A DNA stretch of 64,000 nucleotides, from the NCBI GenBank assembly GCA_027625915.1, contig JANTQA010000016.1, forward strand, positions 2,237,001 through 2,301,000. The letters run 5' to 3'. The stretch comes from Anaeramoeba flamelloides (lineage: Eukaryota > Metamonada > Anaeramoebidae). Every line of letters begins with the position of its first letter. Position 1 is the first letter of the stretch. Below, piece by piece: positions 33,560 to 45,868 of this stretch. The notes beneath the pieces are model-generated. The model did not search any database, was not told the DNA's origin, and worked only from the letters and a program-made list of their open reading frames with translations. The position numbers were made by a program, and so were the translations under genes.

Positions 33560-33954
33560 AATATACACAATTAAAAATCTTGTCAGGGATATTTTTTTAT
33601 CTAGGTATTTTTTTCACTATTATATCTTTGTTTGATCTTTTAGACTTTAAATCAAATTAAAAAAAAGTACTTTGAGCCCAAAAGTCCAAAAAGAAAAGTA
33701 AAATTAAATCACCACAGATTTCCTTTTCAAATAACTGGTGAAGATCTTTGTTTTGCAAACAAATTTGAGGAAAAAATATTTGGTAACTTGAAAAGAATTT
33801 CCATTTATTGATTGTAAAAGTACAGTATTCCAAAAATTACAAACTTTTTAACTGATGTGTCAAAAAGAAAGACAATGATCTTTAATTAATTTTCCAACAA
33901 ATTTCAAAAACTCATTTTTTTAACTTATCAATTCATTGTTTTAATAATTAAAAA

Positions 33955-36900
33955 ATGAATAACCAAGTAAATGAGATCACATCAAAAAAAGAAAGTGAAA
34001 AGAATAACCCAAAAACAAACCAAGAAGAGAATGAAAATGAAAAGAAAAATGAAAAAGAAAAAGTAACCAAAAAAGAAGTGAAAACAGATTCAGAAAATGA
34101 AAAAAAACTTTCGAGAAAAAGAACAAGATCACAGCAAAAACTTGATAAAAAACAAACCCCTAAAAAGACAAAATCAAAACGTTCAAATCAAAAATCGAAA
34201 ACAAAATCAAAAAAGAAAAAGGAAACCAAACCAAAAAAAAAAATTAAAAGAATTTATAAAAAAAATAAAGAATCTAAAAATAAATTAAATCAAAATAATA
34301 AAGTAAGCCAAAAAGAAAAAGAGAAAGAAGAAGGAAACAAAGATCAAGATCACGAAAAAGAAAAGGAAAAAAAAAAAGAAAAAGAAAAAGTAACTGCCAA
34401 AAAAGAAGTGGAAACAGATTCAGAAAATGAAAACAAAAAAATTTTCAAGAGAATGAGAACAAGATCACAATATAGTCTTGATAAAAACACAACCCCAATA
34501 AGGACAAAGTCAAAACGTTCAAATCAAAAATCGAAAAAAAAAAAAAGAAAAAGTGTTCGGAAATATAAAATAATCAAACTACCTTCTAGAATAATCAAGA
34601 ATTCACAAAAAGGTGTTTTAAAACCAAAAGAGGAAACGGTAAATGACTTGAACTCAAACAAAGAAAACAAAGAAGAAAATGAGAAGAAGAAGAAGAAGAA
34701 GAAGAAGGAAAAGAAGGAAAAGGAAAATGAAAAGAAGAAGGAAAAGGAAAAGAAGAAAGAAAAGAAGAAGAAGAATAAACAAAAAACAAAAACCCCCAAA
34801 AAGAATCGCGAAATAAAAATTTATTCTTCAACTCCCAAGTATGAAACAAAAGAAGAAAAAATACAAAACCAAATCAAATCTTTATATAAACGCCATTCAT
34901 CACATCTTAAAAAATTATTAAAGACCAATTTTAAATCAGACAAAAAGGAAAGAAAAAATTCAAAATTTAAGAATACCCTTATTGAAAAAACGAGATACAA
35001 AAAAATAAATTTATTTGAGAATTGGATCATAAATTTCAATGACGTTGCCGAAAAGCAAAAAATTACTGATCCAAATAAGCAACTTTCAAGATGGAATGGA
35101 TATGATATAAATTCTTTGAACTTTCAAGTTGGTGCAAAAACAAAGTCTAAAAAAAATGAAAATGGGGAGGGTGGTAAAGAAGTTATGGAGGAAGAAATTA
35201 AAAAAGAAGAAAAGAATGGAGAAAATGTGGACGAAAAAAAGGGGGCGAAGGGGAAGGAAAAGGAAAAAGAAAAAGAAATCAAAATCGAAAATGAAAATGA
35301 AAATGAAAATGAAAATGAAAATGAAAACACCAAAAAACGAAATGAAAATGAAAATGAAAATGAAAACAAAAATGTGGTGCGTAAACTTGGTACTAATGAA
35401 ATAATTATTCCACCATTTACATTTTCAAATATTAAAGAAAATGCAACAAAAAATATTCAAAAGAGGGCGTTTAAATGCACCGATGAAGGTGTGATTAATA
35501 CGTGTGGTATACCAAATGCGATTCAATTTGCACCATTAGATGATTACAGTATGGAGCAATATTTGGCGATCGGGTTTTTAACGAATGGGAGTGGTTCTCT
35601 TGATATAAATGATATACCGATATCTTCAAAAGAGCCATCTATGATCCAAATTTGGAACATTCGTGTTAATTTGACAAAAATTACACAAGCGAATCTTTAT
35701 TATTGTTTAACGCATACAAACGGTTCGGTATATGATTTTTCTTGGTGCCCGTCGTCTGTTTATAATAACCATAGAATTGGGCTTCTTGCAATAATATTTA
35801 AAAATAAAAAAATTGCTATTGCTTCAATTCCAAAAAAGCCACAAATTTTTACAAATGAACCTCATTTAATAAATTTAAAGGATTTAGTTGTCTGGGAAAT
35901 GGTTTGCCCGAGTTTGCCAATTTCAATTGACTGGTCGCCGGGGTTCCAGCATTCGTTTATTATGGTGAGTTGTGTCGACGGCTTTGTCTATATTTATAAT
36001 ATTGCAAGTGCATACAAAAAAAATCAAAAACAGCAGCAACAGCAACAGCAAAGATCACAATTGAATCAAGAAAATAGGAATAATCTTCAAAAAGAAAATA
36101 TAAGAGAAAAAGAAATTGGAACGGAAATGGAAATAGAAAAAGAAGATATCGAAATCGAAAGTGGTGAGGGGGGAGATAAAGACATTGAAATAATAAAGCA
36201 AAAAAGGGGGAAGGGGAATGAGAAGGAGAAGGGGAGGGGGGAGGAAGTGGGTAATGATATAATAAAAGATATTACAGACAAAAATGGAATTATCAAACCA
36301 AAAATTACATTATTATCACCAAAAACAGATTTTGAAATGTGTATTCATATCGGAAATAATTTTGTCTCAAATATTCAATGGAATTTAGATAACGAATATT
36401 TATTTATGGCTAATTTACATCCGGATTTAATACATATCTTTGATATACGCGATCCTGAAACGCCGATTTATAGTCTTGACAGGTTTTCCCAATATAAGGT
36501 TTGGGTTTCCTTATCATGCTGGGTTGAAGGTAAAGAATCCGATTTTATAATTTCTTCATTCGACTCATCCCAGCTCCAGTATAATTCCTTTAAGGACAAA
36601 TGGACGCAGGGCAGGTTGTATTCGGACGGCGATTCAATATCATCAATTGATTTTTCTCATAATTTGGGATTAATTGCAGTGTCCGCAAATGACGGGAAAA
36701 TCCATTTATTCCCAGCAATCAAAGATCTTTATAGTAACCCAGAACTTGAACGGGAACGGGTGAAATTCATAAAGCGCGAATTTGTTCATCTTCAAAAGGA
36801 TTTATGCTTAATTACAACTTTTGTTCGGGATCCAAAAAACCCAAAGCGTATTCTCTTATTAAAATCACCACTTCATGTTGAAAAAAATTTAAAAACGGTT

Positions 36901-37044
36901 GATTTGTCTCTACATAATAACAACATACCAGTAAAAAAAGTTAGCTTTTGTAAAACATATATGCCAAAAGAATTTGGTAGTTTAATGGCCTCTAGCATAA
37001 ATGATGGGTTTGTTCTTATACAAAATATAATTAACGTTATTTAA
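33955..37044 (+). CDS. WD40 protein resembling TFIIIC subunit GTF3C2/Tfc6
   Basis: Single open exon, 1029 residues. Residues 1-300 are an extremely Lys/Glu-rich tail containing a tandem duplication: a ~60-residue block with TDSENE...RTRSQ..LDK..TP..TKSKRSNQKS appears near residues 40-85 and again near 145-190. A Glu/Asn repeat from (GAAAAT)n is at nt 35287-35366. From about residue 505 a divergent WD40 propeller begins: 'GIPNAIQFAPL', 'MIQIWNI', 'GSVYDFSWCP', 'IGLLAIIFKNKKIAI', 'PISIDWSP', 'GFVYIYNI', then a ~100-residue Gln/Glu insert, then 'SNIQWNLDNEYLFMANLHPDLIHIFDIRD' and 'SISSIDFSHNLGLIAVSANDGKIHLFP'. The blade order and the SWCP/DWSP motifs resemble TFIIIC-110/tau91, which binds B-box promoters for RNA polymerase III. 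Family match is by eye; another WD40 scaffold is possible. Confidence 0.62.
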   Translation: MNNQVNEITSKKESEKNNPKTNQEENENEKKNEKEKVTKKEVKTDSENEKKLSRKRTRSQQKLDKKQTPKKTKSKRSNQKSKTKSKKKKETKPKKKIKRIYKKNKESKNKLNQNNKVSQKEKEKEEGNKDQDHEKEKEKKKEKEKVTAKKEVETDSENENKKIFKRMRTRSQYSLDKNTTPIRTKSKRSNQKSKKKKRKSVRKYKIIKLPSRIIKNSQKGVLKPKEETVNDLNSNKENKEENEKKKKKKKKEKKEKENEKKKEKEKKKEKKKKNKQKTKTPKKNREIKIYSSTPKYETKEEKIQNQIKSLYKRHSSHLKKLLKTNFKSDKKERKNSKFKNTLIEKTRYKKINLFENWIINFNDVAEKQKITDPNKQLSRWNGYDINSLNFQVGAKTKSKKNENGEGGKEVMEEEIKKEEKNGENVDEKKGAKGKEKEKEKEIKIENENENENENENENTKKRNENENENENKNVVRKLGTNEIIIPPFTFSNIKENATKNIQKRAFKCTDEGVINTCGIPNAIQFAPLDDYSMEQYLAIGFLTNGSGSLDINDIPISSKEPSMIQIWNIRVNLTKITQANLYYCLTHTNGSVYDFSWCPSSVYNNHRIGLLAIIFKNKKIAIASIPKKPQIFTNEPHLINLKDLVVWEMVCPSLPISIDWSPGFQHSFIMVSCVDGFVYIYNIASAYKKNQKQQQQQQQRSQLNQENRNNLQKENIREKEIGTEMEIEKEDIEIESGEGGDKDIEIIKQKRGKGNEKEKGRGEEVGNDIIKDITDKNGIIKPKITLLSPKTDFEMCIHIGNNFVSNIQWNLDNEYLFMANLHPDLIHIFDIRDPETPIYSLDRFSQYKVWVSLSCWVEGKESDFIISSFDSSQLQYNSFKDKWTQGRLYSDGDSISSIDFSHNLGLIAVSANDGKIHLFPAIKDLYSNPELERERVKFIKREFVHLQKDLCLITTFVRDPKNPKRILLLKSPLHVEKNLKTVDLSLHNNNIPVKKVSFCKTYMPKEFGSLMASSINDGFVLIQNIINVI

Positions 37045-39634
37045 ATCAAAATTTTTGTTTGGAAATCTGTGTGTGTGTGTGTGTGTGTGTTTATATATTT
37101 ATATTAGATGCATAAATATAAATAGATACTAAAAATATTGATGCTGTGGTTGATTTTATAATTGTCAAATCGATTCAAATAAATATTAACCGGCATTTTT
37201 TTTTTTTTAGAATAAATAATATTTTTTTTAAATACATAAATTATTTTGATAAAGACATTCAATAATATTATTAATTTTTTTATTGAATAATACCGAATTA
37301 TTAAATAATAATTAATAATTTTTATAATTTTTATTCTTTTTTCCATTTACTTTTTTTGAGTTTCCTTGTTTTTTTCAAAAAAAGATTTTTTTTTTTTTTT
37401 AATTTAAAAAGTAGATAAGAAGGAAAATACCCAGTAGTGTGGTTCGAATTTAGTGGGTAAAATATTGATGAGGAGAAACAGTTATGGCAATTTAACTTCT
37501 TATGTAAAATTGTCTTGGGTCTGGTGATTAAACTTGTTCTTATAATCAATTGTCTTGTCAATGGTATTAACTTTACATAAGTACAATTAAATATAAATAT
37601 TGGATATAAAAATAGTGTTTGTTTGTAAATTTTTGACATAATTAACAGGAAAGGAAATAATCAAAAACTCATTCAACACTGGAGTAGATAACAAAACTTT
37701 GTAAATTGGGTTTTAGTTTTTTTTTTTTGTTATTTTTTTATATATTATTATTTCTTATTTTTCTTTCTCTTTTTCTTGTTTTGGTTCAAAAATTAATTTT
37801 TAGTTTTCATTTTTTGTGGCAAAAATATCTCAGAGGTTCTAATCTTATATATTTATAGTTGATGTTTAATACTCTCTAAATAAATTCTAGGTTTAGATTA
37901 AACAGAAGTTCATTTTATTGAGGAGAGGAGGACCAAAAATTAAAAAAAAAATGTAAATTTCTGAAAAAAATCACAAATTGTATCGTGTTTCTGAAAATAT
38001 ATTGATTACTACATGTTTTTTTTATTATATTTTGTAAAAATGGTAATATATTTCATTTTCAATTATTTAATATTTTCTGAAAAATCAAATTTAAATTGAT
38101 TAGTTAAAAAAATTATAATAAAGGTAAAAAAAAAAAATTTTTTTTTTTGGGTTGTGATCCTGATTAATAGGCATCTTTTTTGATAATTTAATCTCTAAAT
38201 CATGGGATTACATTTATTATTATTATTATTTCAATTATTTTTACATCATAATTATTAATTAAATCAATTTTTTATGATTAAATTATTAGACACAATCTAA
38301 GAGTTTATACTAAAAATACCTTTAGTATTTAGATTTTCATCAATATATTTTAATTTTGAATTTAAAAAATAATAATTTTATTTCAACAGTTCTTCAAGTT
38401 AAAGTCAATCTTATTGTGTTACATTTTTGTATTTTGAATGATTATTATATTTTTTTTTCTAGATGAATATTTTGCAATCTATTTGGGAAAATTGGAAGGC
38501 TAATTTTTATTTGATTAAATCGAAAATGATATTAATCTTTTGGAAAAGAATCTTTTTTCGGACTAAAGTGGGAAAATTTTTAGTTGGGTAAGTAAATGGT
38601 TATCTCATCTTTAAGAGATAATAAATAACAGAATTCTTTTTTGGTTGGATAAAAATTATATTTTGCTAAATATCTTGATTTTCTGTGAAGAGTAAAACAT
38701 ATACTCTTTTAATAATAATTTGTTTTTTGACTTTTAAGAAATTATTTTTTTCACTTCTTTTTAATTTTTAATTTTGAAAGATATAGCAGGTTTATGTGAG
38801 TTGTTTTAATCAATATATAATATAATGTGAACTAAATATCAAAAATAAGGGCAGATTTTTCATCGGAAATAATTTATTTAATTTTTTTTTTTTAAAAAAA
38901 ATATAATGTATTTTACTAAAGTATTTTGAGATAAAACCAATATTTATTAATCAATAAAAATATAGTGTAATAATTATAGTTTTTGAACGAAAAATGATAA
39001 AAGAAAAAATAATAATAAAAATAAAAATTGCCCAGTTTTTTATAATTTAACTTAGACATAATGTTCAAATAATGCCATACATGATAACATATGGTTAAAA
39101 TTAAGACAGTGTATAATTTATTAGAGATACAAAATCACCAAATATATTAGTTTCTTTTAATTATTTTTATGTAATCAAATATGAAATTTATTATTTTTTC
39201 AAAATTTGTATTTAGCTGGTATAAAATTTTGTGATAAAATTTTGAAAAATAAATAAATAATCTAAAAGATTTCAGTCTAGAATAATTTTTTTTTAGAAAA
39301 TTATGTTTTAAATTTGGAACTGGAAGTATTCTTTTTTATATTATGTTTTTGGATTTTGAAAGGGAAAAAGAAAATTTTTACAAAATAATTTGAGTTTTAT
39401 GATAGTTTATTTTATGTAATTTCTTTTAGTTTGAAAAGATATAAACTCTTTTTTAAAAATTTTGAATCTTTATAAGGTTAATGGATGTTTTTTTGAGGGT
39501 TTGTCACATATTCTTATCAAAAAAAAATTTTTCAAATTTTTGGATCGGAATTATTTTTTCTAATTTTTCCAATTTTTGTTTTTGATTTTTGTAATTTTTG
39601 ATCCTTTTCCATTTTTTTTTTTTTATAAAATTTT

Positions 39635-39667
<33 letters not shown>

Positions 39668-42600
39668 GAAAATCATTGCGAAAAAAAAGATCTTCGAAAA
39701 GACTAATAATCACTAAGAAAAGTGAGTATGTGTAATGTTCTTTTAAAAATGATTTTAATTATTAGTGCAAAAAATCTTTCTTGTGAAACTTTTTTCAGTG
39801 AAAATTTGATTAAAAATCGGTAATGCTCATTTCCAAAATTGTTGCTCCCTTTTTTTTAGTTTTTGATTTTATTTTTTTTTTTTTTAATTTTTAAAATATC
39901 AGGTTTTTATATATTTAGAATGATTTAAAAGTGAATTATGTATTTTATTAAAGTACCAGTTGTTCGTGTACAGTAAAAGGTATATATATATACCTTTATT
40001 CCAATTTATTATTTCAGGTGAGTTGTAATTTTTGAAATAAAGTTTATTATTCATAAATTTCAACTGTATTTAAAAAACACTAGAACAATCAACCAAAGGA
40101 ATGTAATATATTAATGTAAATAAAATAGCATAATTTCACAGTTATAATATCATCTATTATTAATTTTTAGAATATTATGTTATGATTTTTATTTAATTAT
40201 TGATTATATAAATAATATTGTGGTATTATAATAAGATATTTGATAGTCTTTTATAAAGTTTTTTATTTTTATCGTAAATTGAAAATAGTTATATCTATTT
40301 GAAAATAGTTTAAAAAGTTAAGAAATTAAAGGTAAACTTATATTTATAAGCTTTTATTCTGTGTTTTTATACTTCAAATGTTAAATTAAGTTTATTAATT
40401 ATTGGTTGAAAATTATTAAATTAACAATTATTGGTTTAGATTATATTTTGAAAATTTCAAGTTTGAAAAAATTATAATAAATTAGTTGGAATTTAAATAA
40501 TTTGATTATTATTTATTTTTATTTTTTTTTGTTAAAGAAAATAAAAAAGCGGTAAGTATTTTATAGGTGGGATATAAAATTTTTTTCTAAATTGTAAATG
40601 TAAAATATAATCTTAAAATAATAGATATATGTTTTCATTTTTGTTTTAATAAGATTTTATTGTGTTTGTCCATTTTTTTAAAAAGGTATACAATAAAATT
40701 TATGTTATTAAAAAATAGTCTATTGTTTATGTTACTAAAATTATTTGATAATCCTTCAACCCCCAAATTTTGATACTATTTATTGTTTTCAGAAATATAA
40801 ATAAAAAATAATTTCTACAATAACTTATATAATTGAATTTTTAGTTTGTTTGTAACATTTTGAGAATATTTCTTCCGATTAATAAAAATAAAAGTTTAGT
40901 GTTGTATTTAAAATATTAATTCAGATTCTTGGAGTATACAATTCCTTTATTTTATTTTTTTTTTATTTTATTTTTATTTTTTTTATTGAGATATTAAATT
41001 TAATTGAATTCAAAACAATTCCAAAAATAATTAAAAGTAAAATTCTTTTTTATATTTTTTAATTCTTTTGTCTTCATTTTTGTAAAATAATTTTATTTAG
41101 AAAAAATGTAACAAATTTTATCTTATGAATAAATCGAGGATTGTTAGATGTGGCTGTGTTTGGAAGTGACATAATACTTTTTTTAAATGGTTGTGCTGAT
41201 TCTGAATATAATTTATTATTCCATAATTTACATACAACTAAAATAAATTTTGAACATTAATACATTGATAATATGTGAAAATTTTCTCTATTGTATTTAA
41301 CCTATTTAAAATTTTTCACCATTTTGTAAATTGTTACGAATTATTGTTATCTTTTTTTATTCTCAAAAAAAAATTTAAATTCTCTCTATTTTTTGATTAA
41401 AATCATTACTTTTGGTCTTATAATTCAAAAATTTTAATTTAAATTATTGCACTTTAAGAAATCATTATCATAATAATTATCTCTTTTCTAATAAATTCAA
41501 CAAAATATTTACGTAAATTTCCCTTTTTTTGTTATTCTAGTATAGATGGTGATCAAAAAAATTAAAAATAAATAAATAAAAAACACAAATAAGCAGAGTA
41601 TAAAAATCATGTTTCAAATTAAACCTGTATATTTTTTTTTTTTTTTCACATAGTTCAGGTTTAATATCTAATTCAATATAAAATAGAATACTGACTGCCA
41701 AAACATGTTTATATTTAAATTCATTGAAATTTTTGGTTAATTTTAATATGTTTCATTAATTTTGTAATTTTTTTTTTGAAATTTTTTAGAATTTTTTAGG
41801 TTTTTTTTATTTAAAAACTATTTTCTCAAAAAAATAATCCAATTTTTTAAGAATTATTTTTAATTTTTGGTCATTCGTTTTAAGATTTTTCTTTTTAATG
41901 GTAGGAATTTTTGAAAAAAAAATTGTATTTAATTATTATTTATTTTTCATTTCTTAAATTATTTAATATGTTGGTTTTCTAGTAAAAAGATAGATATTTT
42001 TATTTTAGAAATATTGATTAAAAAACAATGCAAGTGGTTATTTGAACATTGGTGCTTTCAAATGGAAGTCTACGGTGTTAAGTACTATTTAAATAAAAAA
42101 AAAAATTGCAAGCCAAGTAATAAAAGTTAAAAAAAAAGGTTAATTTGATAAAAAATTTTGAAACGTTTATTTGACTTTTACAGTATTGTCCATTTATTTA
42201 ATCATTTAATTTTTAACTTTTCAAGAAAAAAAGAAATACCTGTTTAAATTCGATTTATAAATTTTGACAAGTTTTTATAGATTATTTTTGCAACAGTATG
42301 TAATATTTTTCAGAAAACTTAGCATCATCAATATATACCTAATTTTTTGAGTATTATTTCTCGTTTTTTCTCTCAATCCAAAAGGAACTTATGGAATACA
42401 AATATTTCACCAATTTTGAGAATTTGAAGGTAATAACTTGTTAGGAGAAAGATCTAATTTATTTAAAGTTGTCCCTTATTTTTGCTGTTAAACCCCAAAA
42501 ATCTGAAAAATTTTTTGTTTATTTCATTTTATTCAAATCAGATAAATCGATTTTCAAAGTAGCTCCCTAAAGCAAAGATACCCATGGTCAACTTATTTTA

Positions 42601-43448
42601 TATATATTCTGTTATTGAAACCAACAAAATCCTCGACTCATCTTTTATGAGAGTACAGCAAAAAAGTTTCATAAAAGGAAATCACAGAAAAATAATTTTT
42701 GGATTTATCAGTAATCAAAAACAACAAGGAAAGATTGATTTTCAATCAAAGTCTTTCAGTATTTCTTTTGGCATTTCAGTAAACTGAAGAACGTTTGTTT
42801 TTGTCTTGGTCTTGGTCTTTTGAGATAAAAATAGAACAGGATGTTCGAGAATTGACTTTTTTCGAGAAATTATTTAACAATTGAGTTTACTAACAACCCA
42901 ATGGAAAGTGGTGTATCAGGAAATTGTTTTGGGTTTGGAAATATTGTCAAATCTCTTCGATCAGAAAAATTGTTTGTTGCAAAAATTGCTTATTACCTTT
43001 CCTGATTTATTCCCAAGTGTTCCACGAATTTGTTTTCGGTGATCTTTTTTGAGACTTTTGGTGAAGTTACCATTGAGTTCTTTTCTTTTTCAAGTTCAAC
43101 CGTAAGTTTTGAAAAAATTCAAAAATGATTAATTGTTAATCGATTAAATTTACTTTTTAAAATCTCTTGTTCTGTTGACAAATCCAAAATTTGATCTTCC
43201 TGATGAAATCGGTTTGTAATATTTTTCAAAAAAAGCTTTAAAAAAAAGTAGAAAGGATTCGTTTTCATTTTCAGAGACAGGCAAAAGGTGTAAAATGAAA
43301 AATTAACACGGAAAGTTACTAAAAAAAAAGAAAAACGAAAAAAAAGTGCAGAAAAGGTGCTTTATTGAAATTTTCTATTTTTCTTGATGAATTTATTTTA
43401 AGAAAGAAATGAGTAAAGATTATGAAAAAAAAAATTGAAAAAGAAATT
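37045..43448. other. 6.4-kb gene-poor AT desert
   Basis: Starts with (GT)n at 37070-37090 after the WD40 gene. It contains extreme homopolymers (poly-T around 39630-39665) and a short hairpin CTTATGTAAA / TTTACATAAG at about 37500-37580. No recognised gene. One short exon-like stretch at 38463-38587 is discussed as a finding. Frames at 39504-39713 and 42584-42787 are low-complexity or unsupported. Confidence 0.6.
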
Positions 43449-45350
43449 TTAATTAATTGTATTGTAACTGAAAATCACTTCTGCTTCAAGATTTTCGGTA
43501 TTTAATCGATTTCTTCGTGGATTCATAATATAAGTGACATGTGAAAAGACTCTTTCAACTTCACATGAAGTAGGCTCCATAACTAACAAGTTCAAAAAAA
43601 TGTTTGGACAAATCTCCAAAAAACTTGTTTTTTTCCAGTCCAGTATAGGTGAGGCGAATGACAAGATTCATCTTTTTTTCATCAAAAAAATTTTGAAAGT
43701 CAATGAACTGACCAATCAAATCTCCACGTAGGTATTTACGCATCTTATCACATAGTTTATTTTCGTCTTCAATAAGTGGTTTAATGTGTTCAGGGCATAA
43801 GTAAAAATGCGTATAAATGATTCTATTGGCATCTTCCCATCGTGGCTTGTATCTTCTTATTTTATTGAGAAAATCCATAATTTTCCCCATCGTTCCGCTA
43901 TTAACCGATAAATTGATTATTTTTGCATAATCTTTCCCACTCATTTTAAATAACCAAGTTTCGATATTTCGCCATCTATTTAAAGTATCTTTTCGGAGTT
44001 GTCGTTCTTGAATTCCATCTATCAAAGGTGTAAATAGTCTTGAAAAATATTCAATGAAACGGAGGTCTTGTATGCTTCCTTCATTCGACAAACATTTTAT
44101 CATTTGATTCGCAGTTTCTGATGTTTCCTCCTTGGTTATAAAAAGTAAGTAAGTTTTTTGCGTCTCATGAACACATCTGAAACACATTTTAACCAAGTTC
44201 CCCAGCGTGTTTTTGAAGGAAGAGATATGTCAGTTATGTTTTGACTTCTCCATCGCTTCTTACGGCCTGCTTGTATTCCCCTCTTAAAAAAACACACGAA
44301 CCAATTTACATAATCCATTGATGTTTGGAAAAGACTCCATTAATTTTTGTGAAATGAGATGCAGTAAGTGTGCAGCACATAAAGTGTGTTGTATTGCATA
44401 TTGTTCGTTTAATCGTCTTCCTAATGAAACACATGCTCTTGCACCATCAGTAACAAAATTTGTAATTTGTTGCCAATCAATCTCGTATTCAAGTAATGTT
44501 TCTTCCAGGAGTTTTTGCAATGAAGAAGCATCGCATCTATCCATTTCTTTGACTTTGAGACACAATCGGAAATCCAAGTTGGTTACCACAACAGCACACA
44601 AACTGCGTGAAGTGATGTCAGTAGTTTCGTCCATCATTAGACAAAACCTCTGTCCAACAAGTACTCTTTTCATGTTACTCTTTTTCTCTTCAAGAACTCG
44701 TACTATTGACCTTCGCACAGTTCTTATTGAAGGAATTGAACCAAGTGATCGAAACGCAACAATCGAATCTCGATTGACCAATCGATGAAATTTATCAATT
44801 GGCACAGAAGCTTGCAGGAAGGTTTGTGTGACTCTGTCTACACTATCCTGGATGATTAGCTCTGATGCGGTCTGACCATTTGGTCCAAAACCTCTTCTGT
44901 GTTTACTAGTCAATAAATGTCTTTTCATACTGTATCGCGAACCACAAATAGTGGCACCGCATTTCCGACATAGTATCTGATAAAAGCCCCCCTTTTTTAT
45001 CTTTTCTTTATTCGACTCAAGAAAAGTAAAACAATTCATATCGGGTTCTTTTAGAATCTCAACCAAGTTACTTAGGTTCACCTATTGAAAAAAAGAAAAG
45101 AAAAGAAAAAGAAAAAAAAATAAATATTAGTTGAGTTCTTTGGGATTAATTATCAAAATAATTTTACTCTTGTTTTCGTTTCAATCTTTTCAACAGAATT
45201 TGAAACAATGATTGTGTTTTTATTATTTAAAACAGTATCTCTTTGTTTCTTCTTCTTTCTTCGATTCTTCCTCCTCACTTTCAATTTCTGACGAACTGAA
45301 ATGGATGTGTTTGGTTTAGAAATTTGAATTCTTTTTCGTGACACGCTCAT
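43449..45350 (-). pseudogene. hAT-superfamily transposase with BED-type zinc finger, frame-broken
   Basis: Exon 1 (45350-45168) starts MSVSRKRIQISK and ends IETKTR before donor GTAAAA; an 86-nt intron ends CAATAG and exon 2 opens at 45081 (VNLSNLVEIL). A BED/C2H2-like finger follows (CRKCGATIC...MKRHLLTSKH). Next come the first acidic motif (CLMMDETTDI), the second (NFVTDGARACVSLG), a HTLCAAHLLHL helix, TRWGTW, and the C-terminal hAT dimerisation block (EPTSCEVERVFSHV, NPRRNRLNTENLE) with the catalytic Glu. Three frame changes, near 44290, 44165 and 43595, each fall at a run of six or seven A/T. The motifs are otherwise well conserved, so it is either newly dead or carries consensus errors. 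Terminal repeats were not resolved. Confidence 0.85.
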
Positions 45351-45868
45351 AAACACTTAAAGTGAAATATGATTAAAAAAAAATGAATTTAAATCAGTTG
45401 AAATTCTTTTTCAACCACTTTACGGTGACGTAGACGCCTTAAAATACTAAAATGAACACGTACTCCGTGTTTTGGATTTTTTCGTGATGACTCGACACGG
45501 AAAAAAACTTCAGAATTGCTTTCTTTACTCCTCTCTAACAATGGTGTATTTTTAGTGAGGAGTTATTTTATGATTTAAAAATAAAACTCTATTACTCTTT
45601 TCTGAATAAGAGTATTAAAGTTTAAATAATAAAAGAACATACAAATTCAAGCAACTCACTTAAATAAAAGTGAGTCATTAGGAAAAAAAACACTTTTAGA
45701 TCATTTTTTATACACCGTTTGCCTTTCTCTGTTCATTTTTTATTTTTCACATTTTTATCTTTCCTTTTTTTTTTTTTTTTTTCTTTGTGATAAAGTTGTA
45801 TATTTTTATTTTCTTTATTCTTTTTTCTTTGTAAATTCCCCCATTCTCAAACAAACCTAAAGCCAAAA
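45351..45868. other. intergenic between hAT element and E2 gene
   Basis: Contains the probable 5' terminal part of the hAT element, including a small hairpin ACACGTACTCCGTGT near 45454. The E2 promoter follows; the last 150 bases are T-rich, ending AAACCTAAAGCCAAAA before the ATG. Confidence 0.45.

Larger units (their letters stand above)
29146..33954. other. 4.8-kb gene-free region with repeats
   Basis: Contains MITEs at 29348-29515, 30492-30765 and 33098-33559, a dispersed repeat at 29585-29870 and a possible large TIR element at 30836-32336. The region just before 33955 should hold the promoter of the WD40 gene; it is A/T-rich without a distinctive motif. Confidence 0.6.

Noticed and set aside
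34524-35369. Several long minus-strand Phe/Ser frames
   Set aside because: They are antisense shadows of the Lys/Glu-rich tail of the WD40 gene.
37440-37470. GGTTCGAATTT resembling a tRNA T-loop
   Set aside because: Flanks do not pair into a five-base T stem and no acceptor or anticodon arm is found nearby.
44318-44788. 156-codon plus-strand frame
   Set aside because: Antisense shadow of the conserved hAT transposase, whose motifs are clearly on the minus strand.
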